Positions 35,021 to 42,864 of a DNA stretch of 64,000 nucleotides are shown here, piece by piece. The notes below the pieces were generated by a model. It searched no databases. It saw only the letters and a list, made by a program, of their open reading frames with translations, and had not been told where the DNA came from. Source of the stretch: Streptomyces mirabilis. Its GTDB lineage: Bacteria > Actinomycetota > Actinomycetes > Streptomycetales > Streptomycetaceae. Every line of letters starts with the position of its first letter. Positions within the stretch are counted from its first letter, which is position 1. Position numbers and translations under genes: made by a program. The DNA lies in the NCBI RefSeq assembly GCF_018310535.1, contig NZ_CP074102.1, positions 2,790,001 to 2,854,000 on the forward strand, in the 5' to 3' direction.

Positions 35021-36210
35021 CGGACCCAGCCTTCCTCGTACGCCGTCCAGTCCTTCTCCCGGGCGGCGAAGTCCACGTACAGGGCGACGCCGAAGTGTTC
35101 CCGGGTGCGGTCGGTGCGGGAGAGACCGAGGCGGGCGCCGCGGACGGCCGCCGCGACCGTCTCGGCGGAGCCGTGGTGGTCCATGTTGTCCTCGTAGTAG
35201 AAGGGCAGCCCCATCAGCAGGTCGGTCGATTTCGGGGTGACTTCGAGAGCAAGGGAGGTCTGCTCGGCGACGTAACCCCCGTACAGGCTCTCCAGCGGAA
35301 GCGCCGTGTCGTACGACATCACGGCGATCTGGTCGACCCGGCGGGCGACCTGCCCGAAGAACGACTGGGACCACCACTTGGGGTGTGCCGTGAAGGCGCC
35401 CGCGACGGAGTGGAGGTTCGGGAGCGGGTCGATCTGGTGGGCGGCGACGGAGAGCTGGGCGTCGTGGGCCCGGGTGACGCGGCGCAGATCATCGAGCAGG
35501 GAAAGGTAGTTCGAGTCGCCGGAGTGCAGGGGCTCCAGGTCGAAGTGGGCGCCCTCGAAACCGGCGTCGAGGATCTGTCCGGCGGAGCGGACGACGGCGG
35601 CCCGGGTGGCCGCCCGTTCCAGGCGCATCCCGACCTCCCCCTCGGTGGCGAGCACGTCGCCGAGCCAGGCCTGGACGCGGACGCCGGGCAGTTCGCGGTG
35701 CACGGCCTCGACCAGCCAACGCGCCTTCGGGTACGCCGACTCGGGCAGGGTCCCGTCGTGCTCCAGCGGTCCCGCGTGCACGTACAGATCCCGGATCCCG
35801 GTCGTCCGCAGCCGCTCCGCGAGCGCCTTGACGTCCGCGTCCTTCTTCCGGCCGTCCACCCAGGCGTGGCCCATCCAGAGGGCGTCACGGTTCCTGGTCC
35901 AGGTACCGGAGCCCGGGTCTCCGGCGTAGTTGACCCGCAGGGCGGTGCCCACGGCGAGCAGGGAGAGCACCGACACCAGAACGAGCGCGAGCGCGACCCG
36001 TTTGGGCCAGCGGAGGCGGGGGTGCCGCCAGCCCCGGCCCACCGTTCGAAGCCAGGCGGGGACACGGCTCGGGGAGGTACGGCCCCCGTCGTCCTCCGGC
36101 CCGCCCGCTCCCCTCTCTGTCCCCGCCCCGGTGTCCGTCCCCGCCCCGGCCGGTGTCGCCGTCGTCTCCTCCACCGGCTCCACCCCGGTCCCCGTGTGCT
36201 GCTTGTCCAT
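35017..36210 (-). CDS. Membrane-anchored GH18-like TIM-barrel protein
   Basis: 397 residues from ATG 36210, with GGAGGGGGCACGGGGG upstream; a longer GTG form is possible. A cytoplasmic N-terminus of about 75 residues (Thr, Gly, Glu-rich) precedes one membrane segment (VALALVLVSVLSLLAVGTAL), then an outer domain. FEGAHFDLEPLHSGDSNYLSLL resembles the GH18 DxxDxDxE strand but keeps only a single acid pair, and QIAVMSYDTALP matches the MxYD strand. Also KDLYVHAGPLEHDGTLP-like elements (GIRDLYVHAGPLEHDG). Probably a polysaccharide-acting or binding protein outside the cell; the assignment to GH18 is my inference. Confidence 0.65.
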   Translation of the reverse strand: MDKQHTGTGVEPVEETTATPAGAGTDTGAGTERGAGGPEDDGGRTSPSRVPAWLRTVGRGWRHPRLRWPKRVALALVLVSVLSLLAVGTALRVNYAGDPGSGTWTRNRDALWMGHAWVDGRKKDADVKALAERLRTTGIRDLYVHAGPLEHDGTLPESAYPKARWLVEAVHRELPGVRVQAWLGDVLATEGEVGMRLERAATRAAVVRSAGQILDAGFEGAHFDLEPLHSGDSNYLSLLDDLRRVTRAHDAQLSVAAHQIDPLPNLHSVAGAFTAHPKWWSQSFFGQVARRVDQIAVMSYDTALPLESLYGGYVAEQTSLALEVTPKSTDLLMGLPFYYEDNMDHHGSAETVAAAVRGARLGLSRTDRTREHFGVALYVDFAAREKDWTAYEEGWVR

Positions 36211-36316
36211 CCCCCGTGCCCCCTCCGTACGCCCCCGTATCTCCCGTACCTTAAGCGGCACCGCCTCGGCGCACCCCCGGTCGCGCCCCGGCGCAAGCGG
36301 TCATACGCTCCCAAAT

Positions 36317-37861
36317 GTGACGTCGCCCCTGAGCCGAAGCCGGTCGCGCCGAGCCACGTCCCACATAGCCGTACGGGTGGCGCATGCCGTGCTCGGGGGG
36401 CTGCTGGCGGTGGGGTGGCTGCTGCTGCCCGTCGCACGGGCGGGTGCCGACGAGGTGCGGGCCGCGCCCGGGCGGGGCGGGACGAGCACCGCCGATCTCG
36501 TGCTGCCCCTCGTCGCGGTGGTCGCCGCGGGGGCGCTGGCGGCGTACTCGTACGCGCGGCGGACACGGCGGGCCCGGACCCGTACGACACCCGGTGGCGG
36601 CACCCCGCACCCCGTGCCGTTCGCCGAACTCGACCGGCGGGCGAGGCGGTTGCTCGTCGAGATCGACGACTGTGTACGCACCGGCACGGAGGAACTCGAT
36701 CGGGCCGCGGACCAGTTCGGAGAGGAGGCCGTCGAGACGTACTCGGAGGCGCTGGCGTTCGCGCGCTCCGAGCTGATGGCCTCCTTCCGGCTGTGGCAGC
36801 GGCTGGACGACTCCCGGACGGACGACAGCCTCGTGAGGCGGGAGCTGCTGGAGGAGATCGCCACGCGCTGTTCGGAGGCGGGGCGGCGGCTGGACGCGGA
36901 GGCGCCCGGGTTCGACCTGCTGCGCGCCCTGGAACGGACGCTGCCTGCCGCGCTGGAGTCGGCGCAGGCCCGTTTCCGGGAGCTCGCCGCGCGCACCCCG
37001 GCCGCGGAGGCGACACTCAGCGAGCTGCGCGAGCGGTACGCGCCCTCCGCGTCCCTTTCCGTCGCGGGCCACGTCGAACAGGCCAAGGACCGGCTCGTGT
37101 TCGCCACCACCCGCCTGAACCAGGCCCGGCAGTACCTGGACCGGGGGGAGGGCGCGCGGGCGACGGTGTATCTGCGGGCCGCCGAGGCCGCCGTCGACCA
37201 GGCGGGCCTCTTCATGGACGGTATCGACCGGCTGGCCTCCGAACTCGCCTCCGCGGCGACCCTGTTGCCCGGGGCACTGCGCGACGCGCGGGCCGAGCTG
37301 GCGGCGGCGCGCGGCCTCCCGGCCGTCGGTGCGCTGCCCGGTCGGATCACGCACGCCGCGTCGGCCGTCGCCGACGTGCGGCGGGAGATCGCGGGCGGCG
37401 TCCGTCCGTACGACCCCCTCGGCGCCCTCCGTCGCGTCGCCGACGCCACGGCACCGCTCCTCGCCGAGGACCGCGTCCCCGTCGACCGGGCCTTCCTGGA
37501 CCGGGCCTTCCTCGACCACGCGCTCCTTCCGGCCCGCAGTGCCGTCGCCCTCGCCTCCGACTTCGTCACGACGCACCGGGGAGCGGTCGGGGTCGAGGCC
37601 CGGACCCGGCTGTCGGAGGCGGAGCGGCACCTCGCGCTCGCGCCCCGCACCCTCGTCGACGTCCGGCGCGCCGATGGGCTCGCCCTGGAGGCCCAGCAGC
37701 TCGCGGAGCGGGACGTGCGGGCGTACGGGAATCCGTATGCCGGACCCGAGGATGCGGGCGTCGGCGGTGCGGTGCTCGGCGGGATCCTGCTGGACGACAC
37801 CCCAAACGCCCCCGCGGCGAGCTTCGGCGGACCGAGGACACGCGGGCGCAGGGACTTCTGA
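36317..37861 (+). CDS. TPM-family-like membrane protein lacking the TPM domain
   Basis: 514 residues from GTG 36317 (GTGACGTC), with TACGCT 8 bases upstream, so the transcript may be leaderless. Signal peptide VRVAHAVLGGLLAVGWLLLPVARAGA, a short linker, then a membrane segment (TADLVLPLVAVVAAGALAAYSYARR) and about 430 cytoplasmic residues of alpha-helix with coiled-coil character (GHVEQAKDRLVFATTRLNQARQ, RLSEAERHLALA). From memory, related Streptomyces proteins carry a TPM (Psb32) domain between the signal peptide and this membrane segment; here only about 15 residues remain. The function is unknown. Confidence 0.75.
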   Translation: MTSPLSRSRSRRATSHIAVRVAHAVLGGLLAVGWLLLPVARAGADEVRAAPGRGGTSTADLVLPLVAVVAAGALAAYSYARRTRRARTRTTPGGGTPHPVPFAELDRRARRLLVEIDDCVRTGTEELDRAADQFGEEAVETYSEALAFARSELMASFRLWQRLDDSRTDDSLVRRELLEEIATRCSEAGRRLDAEAPGFDLLRALERTLPAALESAQARFRELAARTPAAEATLSELRERYAPSASLSVAGHVEQAKDRLVFATTRLNQARQYLDRGEGARATVYLRAAEAAVDQAGLFMDGIDRLASELASAATLLPGALRDARAELAAARGLPAVGALPGRITHAASAVADVRREIAGGVRPYDPLGALRRVADATAPLLAEDRVPVDRAFLDRAFLDHALLPARSAVALASDFVTTHRGAVGVEARTRLSEAERHLALAPRTLVDVRRADGLALEAQQLAERDVRAYGNPYAGPEDAGVGGAVLGGILLDDTPNAPAASFGGPRTRGRRDF

Positions 37862-37913
37862 GGGTGCGGGGCTTTCAGGGGTGCAGGGACCTTAGGGGGC
37901 GCAGAGGCCCTTG

Positions 37914-37936
37914 GGGGCGCGGGGAACTGTGCGGTC
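37914..37936. repeat. Second copy of the dispersed CAGTTCCCCGCGCCCC repeat
   Basis: GGGGCGCGGGGAACTG at 37914-37929 is the reverse complement of 1219-1234. It sits between convergent genes, after degenerate G-rich repeats with about 17-base spacing (GGGTGCGGGG, GGGGTGCAGGG, GGGGGCGCAGAGG) that begin at the stop of the upstream gene. Confidence 0.6.
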
Positions 37937-40814
37937 AGAACAGGCTCAGCAACGCCTCCGCCGGGTCCGTGAGGGGCGTGCCGCCGTCCGGGAGCGGGAG
38001 TTCGAACCAGACCGTCTTGCCGCGCGGCGTCCGCCGCGAGCCCCACGCGGCGGAGAGCAGACCGACGAGCTGCAGCCCCCGGCCCCCTTCGTCCGTGTCT
38101 CGGGCGCGGCGCCGGCGCGGCTGGACGAGGCCCGCGTCCCAGACCTCGCACACGAGGGTCCGGTCCAGCAGCAGGCGCAGCCTGATCTCGCCCTCGCCGT
38201 AGCGCAGCGCGTTGGTGACGAGTTCGCTGACCAGGAGCTCGGCGGTGTCGACGAGCGGCTCCAGGTCCCAGGCGGTGAGCTGGGTGCGCGCGTACTCACG
38301 GGCCCGCCCCACACTGCGCGGCTCGCGCGGCAGTGTCCAGTCGCCCACGGAGTCGGCGGGCAGCCCCTGGACACGCGCCATCAGCAGCGCGATGTCGTCC
38401 TCGCCGTGGTGGGTGTCGAGGGTGTTGAGGACGTGGTCGCAGACGTCCTCCAGGGGGCGGGAGGGGTCGGTGAGCGCGCCGACGAAAGCCTGCAGGCCCT
38501 CGTCGAGGGGGTGATCGCGCGATTCGACCAGTCCATCCGTGTAGAGCGCCAACAGTGCGCCTTCGGGTAGTTCGACCTCCACCTCCTCGAAGGGCTCGCC
38601 GCCCACCCCGAGGGGCATGCCCGGCGGCACGTCGAGCATCAGCGCGCTCTCGCCGGGTTCGACGAGCACCGGCGGCAGATGGCCCGCGTTGGCGAAGGTG
38701 CAGCGGCGGGTCACGGAGTCGTACACCGCGTACACGCAGGTCGCCAAATACACCTCGGAGAGGTCGGCGTCGCGGGGCTGGCGGGCCGCGCGGGTGGCCT
38801 GCTGGACCCCGCCGGGGGTGCCGAGACCGCGGGCGATCTCGTCCAACGCCGAGAGGACTTCGGCGGGTTCGAGGTCGAGAAGGGCCAGGGTGCGGACCGC
38901 GGTGCGCAGTTCACCCATGGCGACCGCCGCGCGCAGACCGCGCCCCATGACGTCGCCGACGACCAACGCCGTGCGGTGACCGGGGAGTTCGATGACGTCG
39001 AACCAGTCGCCACCGACCTCGGTGGCCGCGTTGCCGGGCAGGTACCGACACGCGATGTCCAGGCCGGAGGCCTCCGGGTCGCCCGGCGGGAGGAGCGAGC
39101 GCTGCAGGATCAGCGCGCGTTCGTGCTCGCGGCGGTAGAGGCGGGCGTTGTCGATGCAGACCGCGGCGCGCGCCGCGAGTTCCACCGCGAGCGCCCGGTC
39201 GCGGTCGCCGAACGGCTCGCTGCCCTTCGTACGGGAGAACTGGGCGAGGCCGACCACCGTGTCGTGGGCGACCATCGGGACCGCCAGCGTGGACTGGATG
39301 AGCCCGCCGTCCTCGGCGGGGACGTGCTGGGGGCGGGCGGTGCGCAGGGCGTCCGCGCAGGGCGAGTTGAACGGGTAGTGATGGACGGCGCCCACGGCCA
39401 CGGGGGCCGGTCCGCCGATGAACGGCGCGTCGGACACGGCGCTGGCGAAGGCGACCCGGCGCAGCTCCGCGCTGCCGTCGGCGAGAGCCCGCGGGGTCTC
39501 GTCGCCCGCCAGCAGGCCCTGGTAGAGGTCGACGGTGGCGAGGTCGCAGAAGCCGGGCACGACGACGTCGAGGAGTTCGCGCGCGGTGGTCTCCAGGTCG
39601 AGGGAGTTGCCGATGCGGGCGCCCGCCTCGTTCAGAAGGGCGAGATTGCGCCGCGCGGCGGCCGCTTCCCGGGCCGCGGCGCGGCGGCTGGTGATGTCGG
39701 TTCCGAGCCAGGCGATACCGATGGGGCGGCCGCTGCCGCTGTGCACGCGGTAGAGGTTGATCGACCAGTGCCGGCGCTCGTCGGAGCCGGGTATGAAACC
39801 GGTGACGTGCATGTCCGTGATGGAGTCGCCGGTTTCGAGGACGCGACGCAGCGTCGCGGCGACCCGCTCGGCCTCGGAACGTGGCAGATAGTCGTGGACC
39901 GTACGGCCACGGTGGCTCTCCACGTTTCCGCCGAACACCGAGGCGAACCGCTTGTTGGCGCGCCGGACCCGCAGATCCGTGTCAATGAGCAGGAAGCCGA
40001 ACGGAGATTGACCGAAAATCGCCTGCGAGGCGGCGAGGTCCGTCTCGATGCTGCGGAGGGTCCGGACGTCCACGACGATGCACACGGCGGCCCGCTCGCC
40101 GTCCTCCGTCGTGGTGGGCATCACATAGACCTCGGCGAGGCCCTCGTCACCCGGCCCACCGTCCTCGGTGGCCGGCATGCGGAAGGGGACCACACCGGTC
40201 CACTCGCGGCCGTCCAGGATCTCCGCCATCTTGCGCTGGCCGCGCTCGCGCTGGTCGGGTTCGAAGAACGCCTCGATGGGGTCCATGCCGAGGGCGCGCT
40301 CGGGGGATATCCCGAAGAGCTGCTCGGCACGCAGGCTCCACTGGTCGACGAGGCCGTCGGCACCGATGGAGAACGAGGCGACCTTGATGTAGTCGTAGAT
40401 CGAACCGGGCGGGCTGCTCTGCCACATCGCGTCGCCCATGGGCTCTCCGGACGGTTCGACGGACGGTTCGACGGACGCTCCGCCCTGCGGTCCACCAGGC
40501 GACTTGGCCGTGGTCCGGTGCATGTCCGCGCCGATGTCCGTGGCCGCGTCCGTGCCCGTTTCCGTCGGATCGCCCGTCGGGGAGCCCGTCGAGGCGCCCG
40601 CCGTCCGGGGCCTGGCGTCGCCGCTCGCTCCGGCGGGTGTGCCGCCCCATGGTGTGTTCGTCGGCTCGGTTCTCGCGTCGCCTCGCGGTCGGGTCATGGC
40701 GTCGCCCATCGCCCCGCCCGTCGCTCCGGCCACGGCGGAATCCCCCGCGGCCCCCGACCTCGCGCCGTCCGACGGGTCCTCGGACTCCGTGGCCTTCGCT
40801 GGTATCTCGCTCAC
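37935..40814 (-). CDS. PAS-PAS-GAF-SpoIIE phosphatase with C-terminal HATPase kinase
   Basis: 959 residues from GTG 40814, with GGAGGGG 9 bases upstream. Order: low-complexity Thr/Gly/Ala/Pro tract (1-130, with SVEPSVEPS repeats), PAS (about 135-255; GADGLVDQWSLRAEQLFG), PAS (255-385; DTDLRVRRANKRFASVFGG), GAF (390-555), SpoIIE/PP2C (575-800; TEVGGDWFDVIELP, VVGDVMGRGLRAAVAM, LYTDGLVESR), HATPase (825-945; LLVSELVTNALRYGEGEI, GGRGLQLV). Such proteins control partner-switching sigma factors: the phosphatase acts on anti-anti-sigma factors and the HATPase on anti-sigma activity. No membrane segment, so the signal is cytoplasmic. Confidence 0.93.
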   Translation of the reverse strand: MSEIPAKATESEDPSDGARSGAAGDSAVAGATGGAMGDAMTRPRGDARTEPTNTPWGGTPAGASGDARPRTAGASTGSPTGDPTETGTDAATDIGADMHRTTAKSPGGPQGGASVEPSVEPSGEPMGDAMWQSSPPGSIYDYIKVASFSIGADGLVDQWSLRAEQLFGISPERALGMDPIEAFFEPDQRERGQRKMAEILDGREWTGVVPFRMPATEDGGPGDEGLAEVYVMPTTTEDGERAAVCIVVDVRTLRSIETDLAASQAIFGQSPFGFLLIDTDLRVRRANKRFASVFGGNVESHRGRTVHDYLPRSEAERVAATLRRVLETGDSITDMHVTGFIPGSDERRHWSINLYRVHSGSGRPIGIAWLGTDITSRRAAAREAAAARRNLALLNEAGARIGNSLDLETTARELLDVVVPGFCDLATVDLYQGLLAGDETPRALADGSAELRRVAFASAVSDAPFIGGPAPVAVGAVHHYPFNSPCADALRTARPQHVPAEDGGLIQSTLAVPMVAHDTVVGLAQFSRTKGSEPFGDRDRALAVELAARAAVCIDNARLYRREHERALILQRSLLPPGDPEASGLDIACRYLPGNAATEVGGDWFDVIELPGHRTALVVGDVMGRGLRAAVAMGELRTAVRTLALLDLEPAEVLSALDEIARGLGTPGGVQQATRAARQPRDADLSEVYLATCVYAVYDSVTRRCTFANAGHLPPVLVEPGESALMLDVPPGMPLGVGGEPFEEVEVELPEGALLALYTDGLVESRDHPLDEGLQAFVGALTDPSRPLEDVCDHVLNTLDTHHGEDDIALLMARVQGLPADSVGDWTLPREPRSVGRAREYARTQLTAWDLEPLVDTAELLVSELVTNALRYGEGEIRLRLLLDRTLVCEVWDAGLVQPRRRRARDTDEGGRGLQLVGLLSAAWGSRRTPRGKTVWFELPLPDGGTPLTDPAEALLSLF

Positions 40815-41048
40815 GCGAACCGTCCCCTCCAGCTCACCGCGTCCGGCACCGGTCACCGGGGGCGGCTGCCCGCAGTATCCAGCACTACGGCGCCGCACAA
40901 CACGGTGTTCACGATCACAGCACGGTCCCGATGGTTTTTGGACCGGCCGCGACATACTCCCAGTCTTCTAACCAGGTGGCGCCCGCTCGAATCAAAGACT
41001 CCGGACAACTCTGGTGGCCTGAACCAATCGGTCGCCCCGCCCTCCGCC
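40815..41048. other. Intergenic promoter region of the SpoIIE regulator
   Basis: No gene seen. It contains AACAC-G-GTGTT (40899-40909), a perfect 5-bp inverted repeat about 85 bases upstream of the regulator start, in a locally A+T-richer segment. The rest up to 41173 is the 23-bp repeat block listed separately. Confidence 0.4.
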
Positions 41049-41186
41049 CGACACACCCTCAGCACGGCAGCCGACGCACCCTCAGCCGGGCACCGTCAGC
41101 GTCCTCGACCGGGCACCGCCCGACCCCTCAACCGGGCACCGTCCACGCCCTCGGCCCGGCACCGTCGGCACCCTCAGCCGGGCACC
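41049..41186 (-). repeat. 23-bp tandem repeat x6 at the 3' end of the HATPase gene
   Basis: Six degenerate 23-bp copies in exact register: 41164-41186, 41141-41163, 41118-41140, 41095-41117, 41072-41094 and 41049-41071. The minus-strand core is GGTGCCCGGCTGAGGG. The first copy encodes the C-terminal Val-Pro-Gly and the TGA of the HATPase gene; the other five lie downstream. 23 is not a multiple of 3, so the copies are not an extended protein repeat. No spacers, so not a CRISPR. Confidence 0.85.
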
Positions 41187-41632
41187 CCGAGTTCGAACCA
41201 CACCGTCTTTCCAGTGTCCCCGGGCCGGGTACCCCAACGCCGCGACGACCCCGCCACCAGTTGCAGCCCTCGACCGCTCTCGTCGTCCGCGTCCGCTGAC
41301 CGCTCACGGGGCGGGTCGGGCAACGGGTCGGACACCTCCACGAGGAGGGCACCGGGCAGCCCCCCGGGTCTGACCAGACGGACACCGATGGGGCCGGTGG
41401 CGTGCCGCAGCGAGTTGGTCACCAGCTCACTGACCAGCAGCGCGGTCACATCTCCGAGGGAATCCAGCCCCCAGGTGCGCAGCTGCCCCCGGACGACGGC
41501 ACGGGCGGTACGAACGGCACCGGGCTCCGCGGGAAAACTCCACTCGGCACAGTCGCCTTCGGTGTCGATCACGCCGATCACTTCCCAGGCCAGGAACCCA
41601 CCCATGTCCGGTTTCGTGGGGTTAATGGGCAC
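41174..41632 (-). CDS. HATPase-domain anti-sigma-factor-like serine kinase
   Basis: 152 residues from GTG 41632 (no clear ribosome-binding site; ATG 41605, giving MGGFLAWEV, is the alternative). Single RsbW-type HATPase_c_2 domain: FPAEPGAVRTARAVVRGQLRTWGL, N box ALLVSELVTNSLRHATGPI, G1 VEVSDPLPDPP, G2 ESGRGLQLVAGSSRRWG, ending GKTVWFELGVPG. Streptomyces genomes hold dozens of these small kinases, some controlling sigma factors through anti-anti-sigma phosphorylation. Its HATPase resembles the C-terminal domain of the neighbouring SpoIIE protein (GRGLQLV, GKTVWFEL in both). Confidence 0.88.
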   Translation of the reverse strand: MPINPTKPDMGGFLAWEVIGVIDTEGDCAEWSFPAEPGAVRTARAVVRGQLRTWGLDSLGDVTALLVSELVTNSLRHATGPIGVRLVRPGGLPGALLVEVSDPLPDPPRERSADADDESGRGLQLVAGSSRRWGTRPGDTGKTVWFELGVPG

Positions 41633-41874
41633 ATACCCGATATCCGGGAAGCTTTACCGCACATGTGGGTGCACTGTGGCACGAACGGCGTACGGGACTT
41701 CGGGCCGCGGACACGGCTCGCGCTCTCCCGCCCCCGAAAGCCGTACACACAGCGCCGCGCACCGGCGCCCGCGCCCGCACCTCGCATGTCACCGGTGTCC
41801 CCCGAAGAGAGGAGCCGTTGCGCGCGACGAGAGGAGCCGTTGCGCGAAGCCCGGTCCTGCGGCCCGCCGGCGCC

Positions 41875-42276
41875 TCAGCCGTCCCAGCGCCGCAGCACCG
41901 CCTTCACGGCGGGGACGTCCTGGTCCAGCCAATCCACATCCCAGAGCTCGTCCGGGCTCAGCCAGCGCAGCTCGTCATGATCCTCGAGGGGCATGGGGTC
42001 GGCCGAGCCGGGAAGCAGCCGCGCGGTCCACACACGCAGGACGTACGGCGTCCGCAGGGGCCACTCCCCCGGGACACGCTCGACGGACTCCGCCGTGACG
42101 CCGAGTTCCTCGCGCAGTTCGCGTACGAGGGCGACTTCGGGGGCCTCGCCCGGTTCCACCTTGCCGCCGGGCAGCTCCCAGCGTCCGGCCAGTTCGGGGG
42201 GTGCGCTGCGGCGCGCGGCGAGGAGGCGTCCGTCGTGCAGCAGGGCGCCACCCACCACCACGATCGTTTCGTCCAT
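41875..42276 (-). CDS. NUDIX hydrolase (MutT-like)
   Basis: 133 residues from ATG 42276. Nudix box GGKVEPGEAPEVALVRELREELGV fits GX5EX7REUXEEXGU completely. The N-terminus DETIVVVGGALLHDGRLLAARRSAPPELAGRWELPGGK is that of MutT-type 8-oxo-dGTP/CTP pyrophosphatases, which clean damaged nucleotides from the pool. WLSPDELWDVDWLDQDVPAVKAVLRRW is the usual C-terminus. The 240 bases upstream of the HATPase gene and downstream of this gene show no other gene. Apparently monocistronic. Confidence 0.92.
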   Translation of the reverse strand: MDETIVVVGGALLHDGRLLAARRSAPPELAGRWELPGGKVEPGEAPEVALVRELREELGVTAESVERVPGEWPLRTPYVLRVWTARLLPGSADPMPLEDHDELRWLSPDELWDVDWLDQDVPAVKAVLRRWDG

Positions 42277-42341
42277 GCGCCGGAGCCTACGGCAGGGCAC
42301 ACCGGACACGGACAGGACGTCGGACCGGGGCCGTCACACCG

Positions 42342-42524
42342 TCACCTGGATCCGTTCTGCGCGATCCGCTCGACCCAGTAGAGCTGCTTGTGGCCGCGGT
42401 CGTCGAGGCTGTCCGCGATCTTCTGGGCCTCGGCCCGGGTCGCGTACCTGCCGACGCGGTAGCGATTGCCGTTGTCGTCCTGCCGTATGACGAGCCAGGG
42501 AAGAGTGATCGTGCCGTCGTTCAT
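42342..42524 (-). CDS. SPOR-like small protein
   Basis: 60 residues, ATG 42524 with GGAGGGG 6 bases upstream. TLPWLVIRQDDNGNRYRVGRYATRAEAQKIADSLDDRGHKQLYWVERIAQ fits a minimal SPOR-like fold (YRVGRYATRAEAQKIADSL). SPOR domains bind denuded septal peptidoglycan when exported, but this one has no signal peptide, so it acts inside the cell or in another way. Conserved in Streptomyces from memory. Confidence 0.75.
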   Translation of the reverse strand: MNDGTITLPWLVIRQDDNGNRYRVGRYATRAEAQKIADSLDDRGHKQLYWVERIAQNGSR

Positions 42525-42716
42525 CGAGCCCCTCCACTTCCCGCCCCCGGCCCGCGCCGTGCCCCACACCCTAAGGAAACCGCAATCCGCATATGCCCGA
42601 GCGTACGCCTAACCTTCACGCAGCGAATACGCCTTTACACAAAGAGGTACGCAACCAGCCAAGACGGAGGGGGCGCATGGGTACGAACGCGCCGTCGAGC
42701 GCCCTCCGTGCGCCCG

Positions 42717-42815
42717 TCAGGCAGCGCGAACTCCGCCGGGGGCAGGGCATTTGAGAAAGGCCAGATTGCAACCGACCTCGCACGCGGGGCACTTGGCGGT
42801 CCGCTCGCCCGGCAG
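42717..42815 (-). CDS. Possible cysteine-rich micro-protein without a standard start codon
   Basis: A 32-codon frame reading LPGERTAKCPACEVGCNLAFLKCPAPGGVRAA then TGA, just downstream of the GntR gene. CPACEVGC with a fourth Cys seven residues on is zinc-ribbon-like. No ATG, GTG or TTG lies in frame before the upstream stop near 42872; CTG 42815 is the first near-cognate codon, and GTAGGAG lies farther upstream near 42860. It could be a rare-start gene, a decayed gene, or chance. Confidence 0.3.
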   Translation of the reverse strand: MPGERTAKCPACEVGCNLAFLKCPAPGGVRAA

Positions 42816-42864
42816 CCAGGGGGTACCCGCCCCGCGGACGCCGACCGCCCGTGAACTCCTACGG

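Noticed and set aside
41049..41186. Possible CRISPR array
   Set aside because: The 23-bp units abut directly with no spacers, are degenerate, and include coding sequence; no cas gene is present.
38679..42098. 1139-codon open frame on the plus strand
   Set aside because: It runs antisense across the SpoIIE regulator and the HATPase gene and has no recognisable domain; codon bias supports the minus-strand genes.
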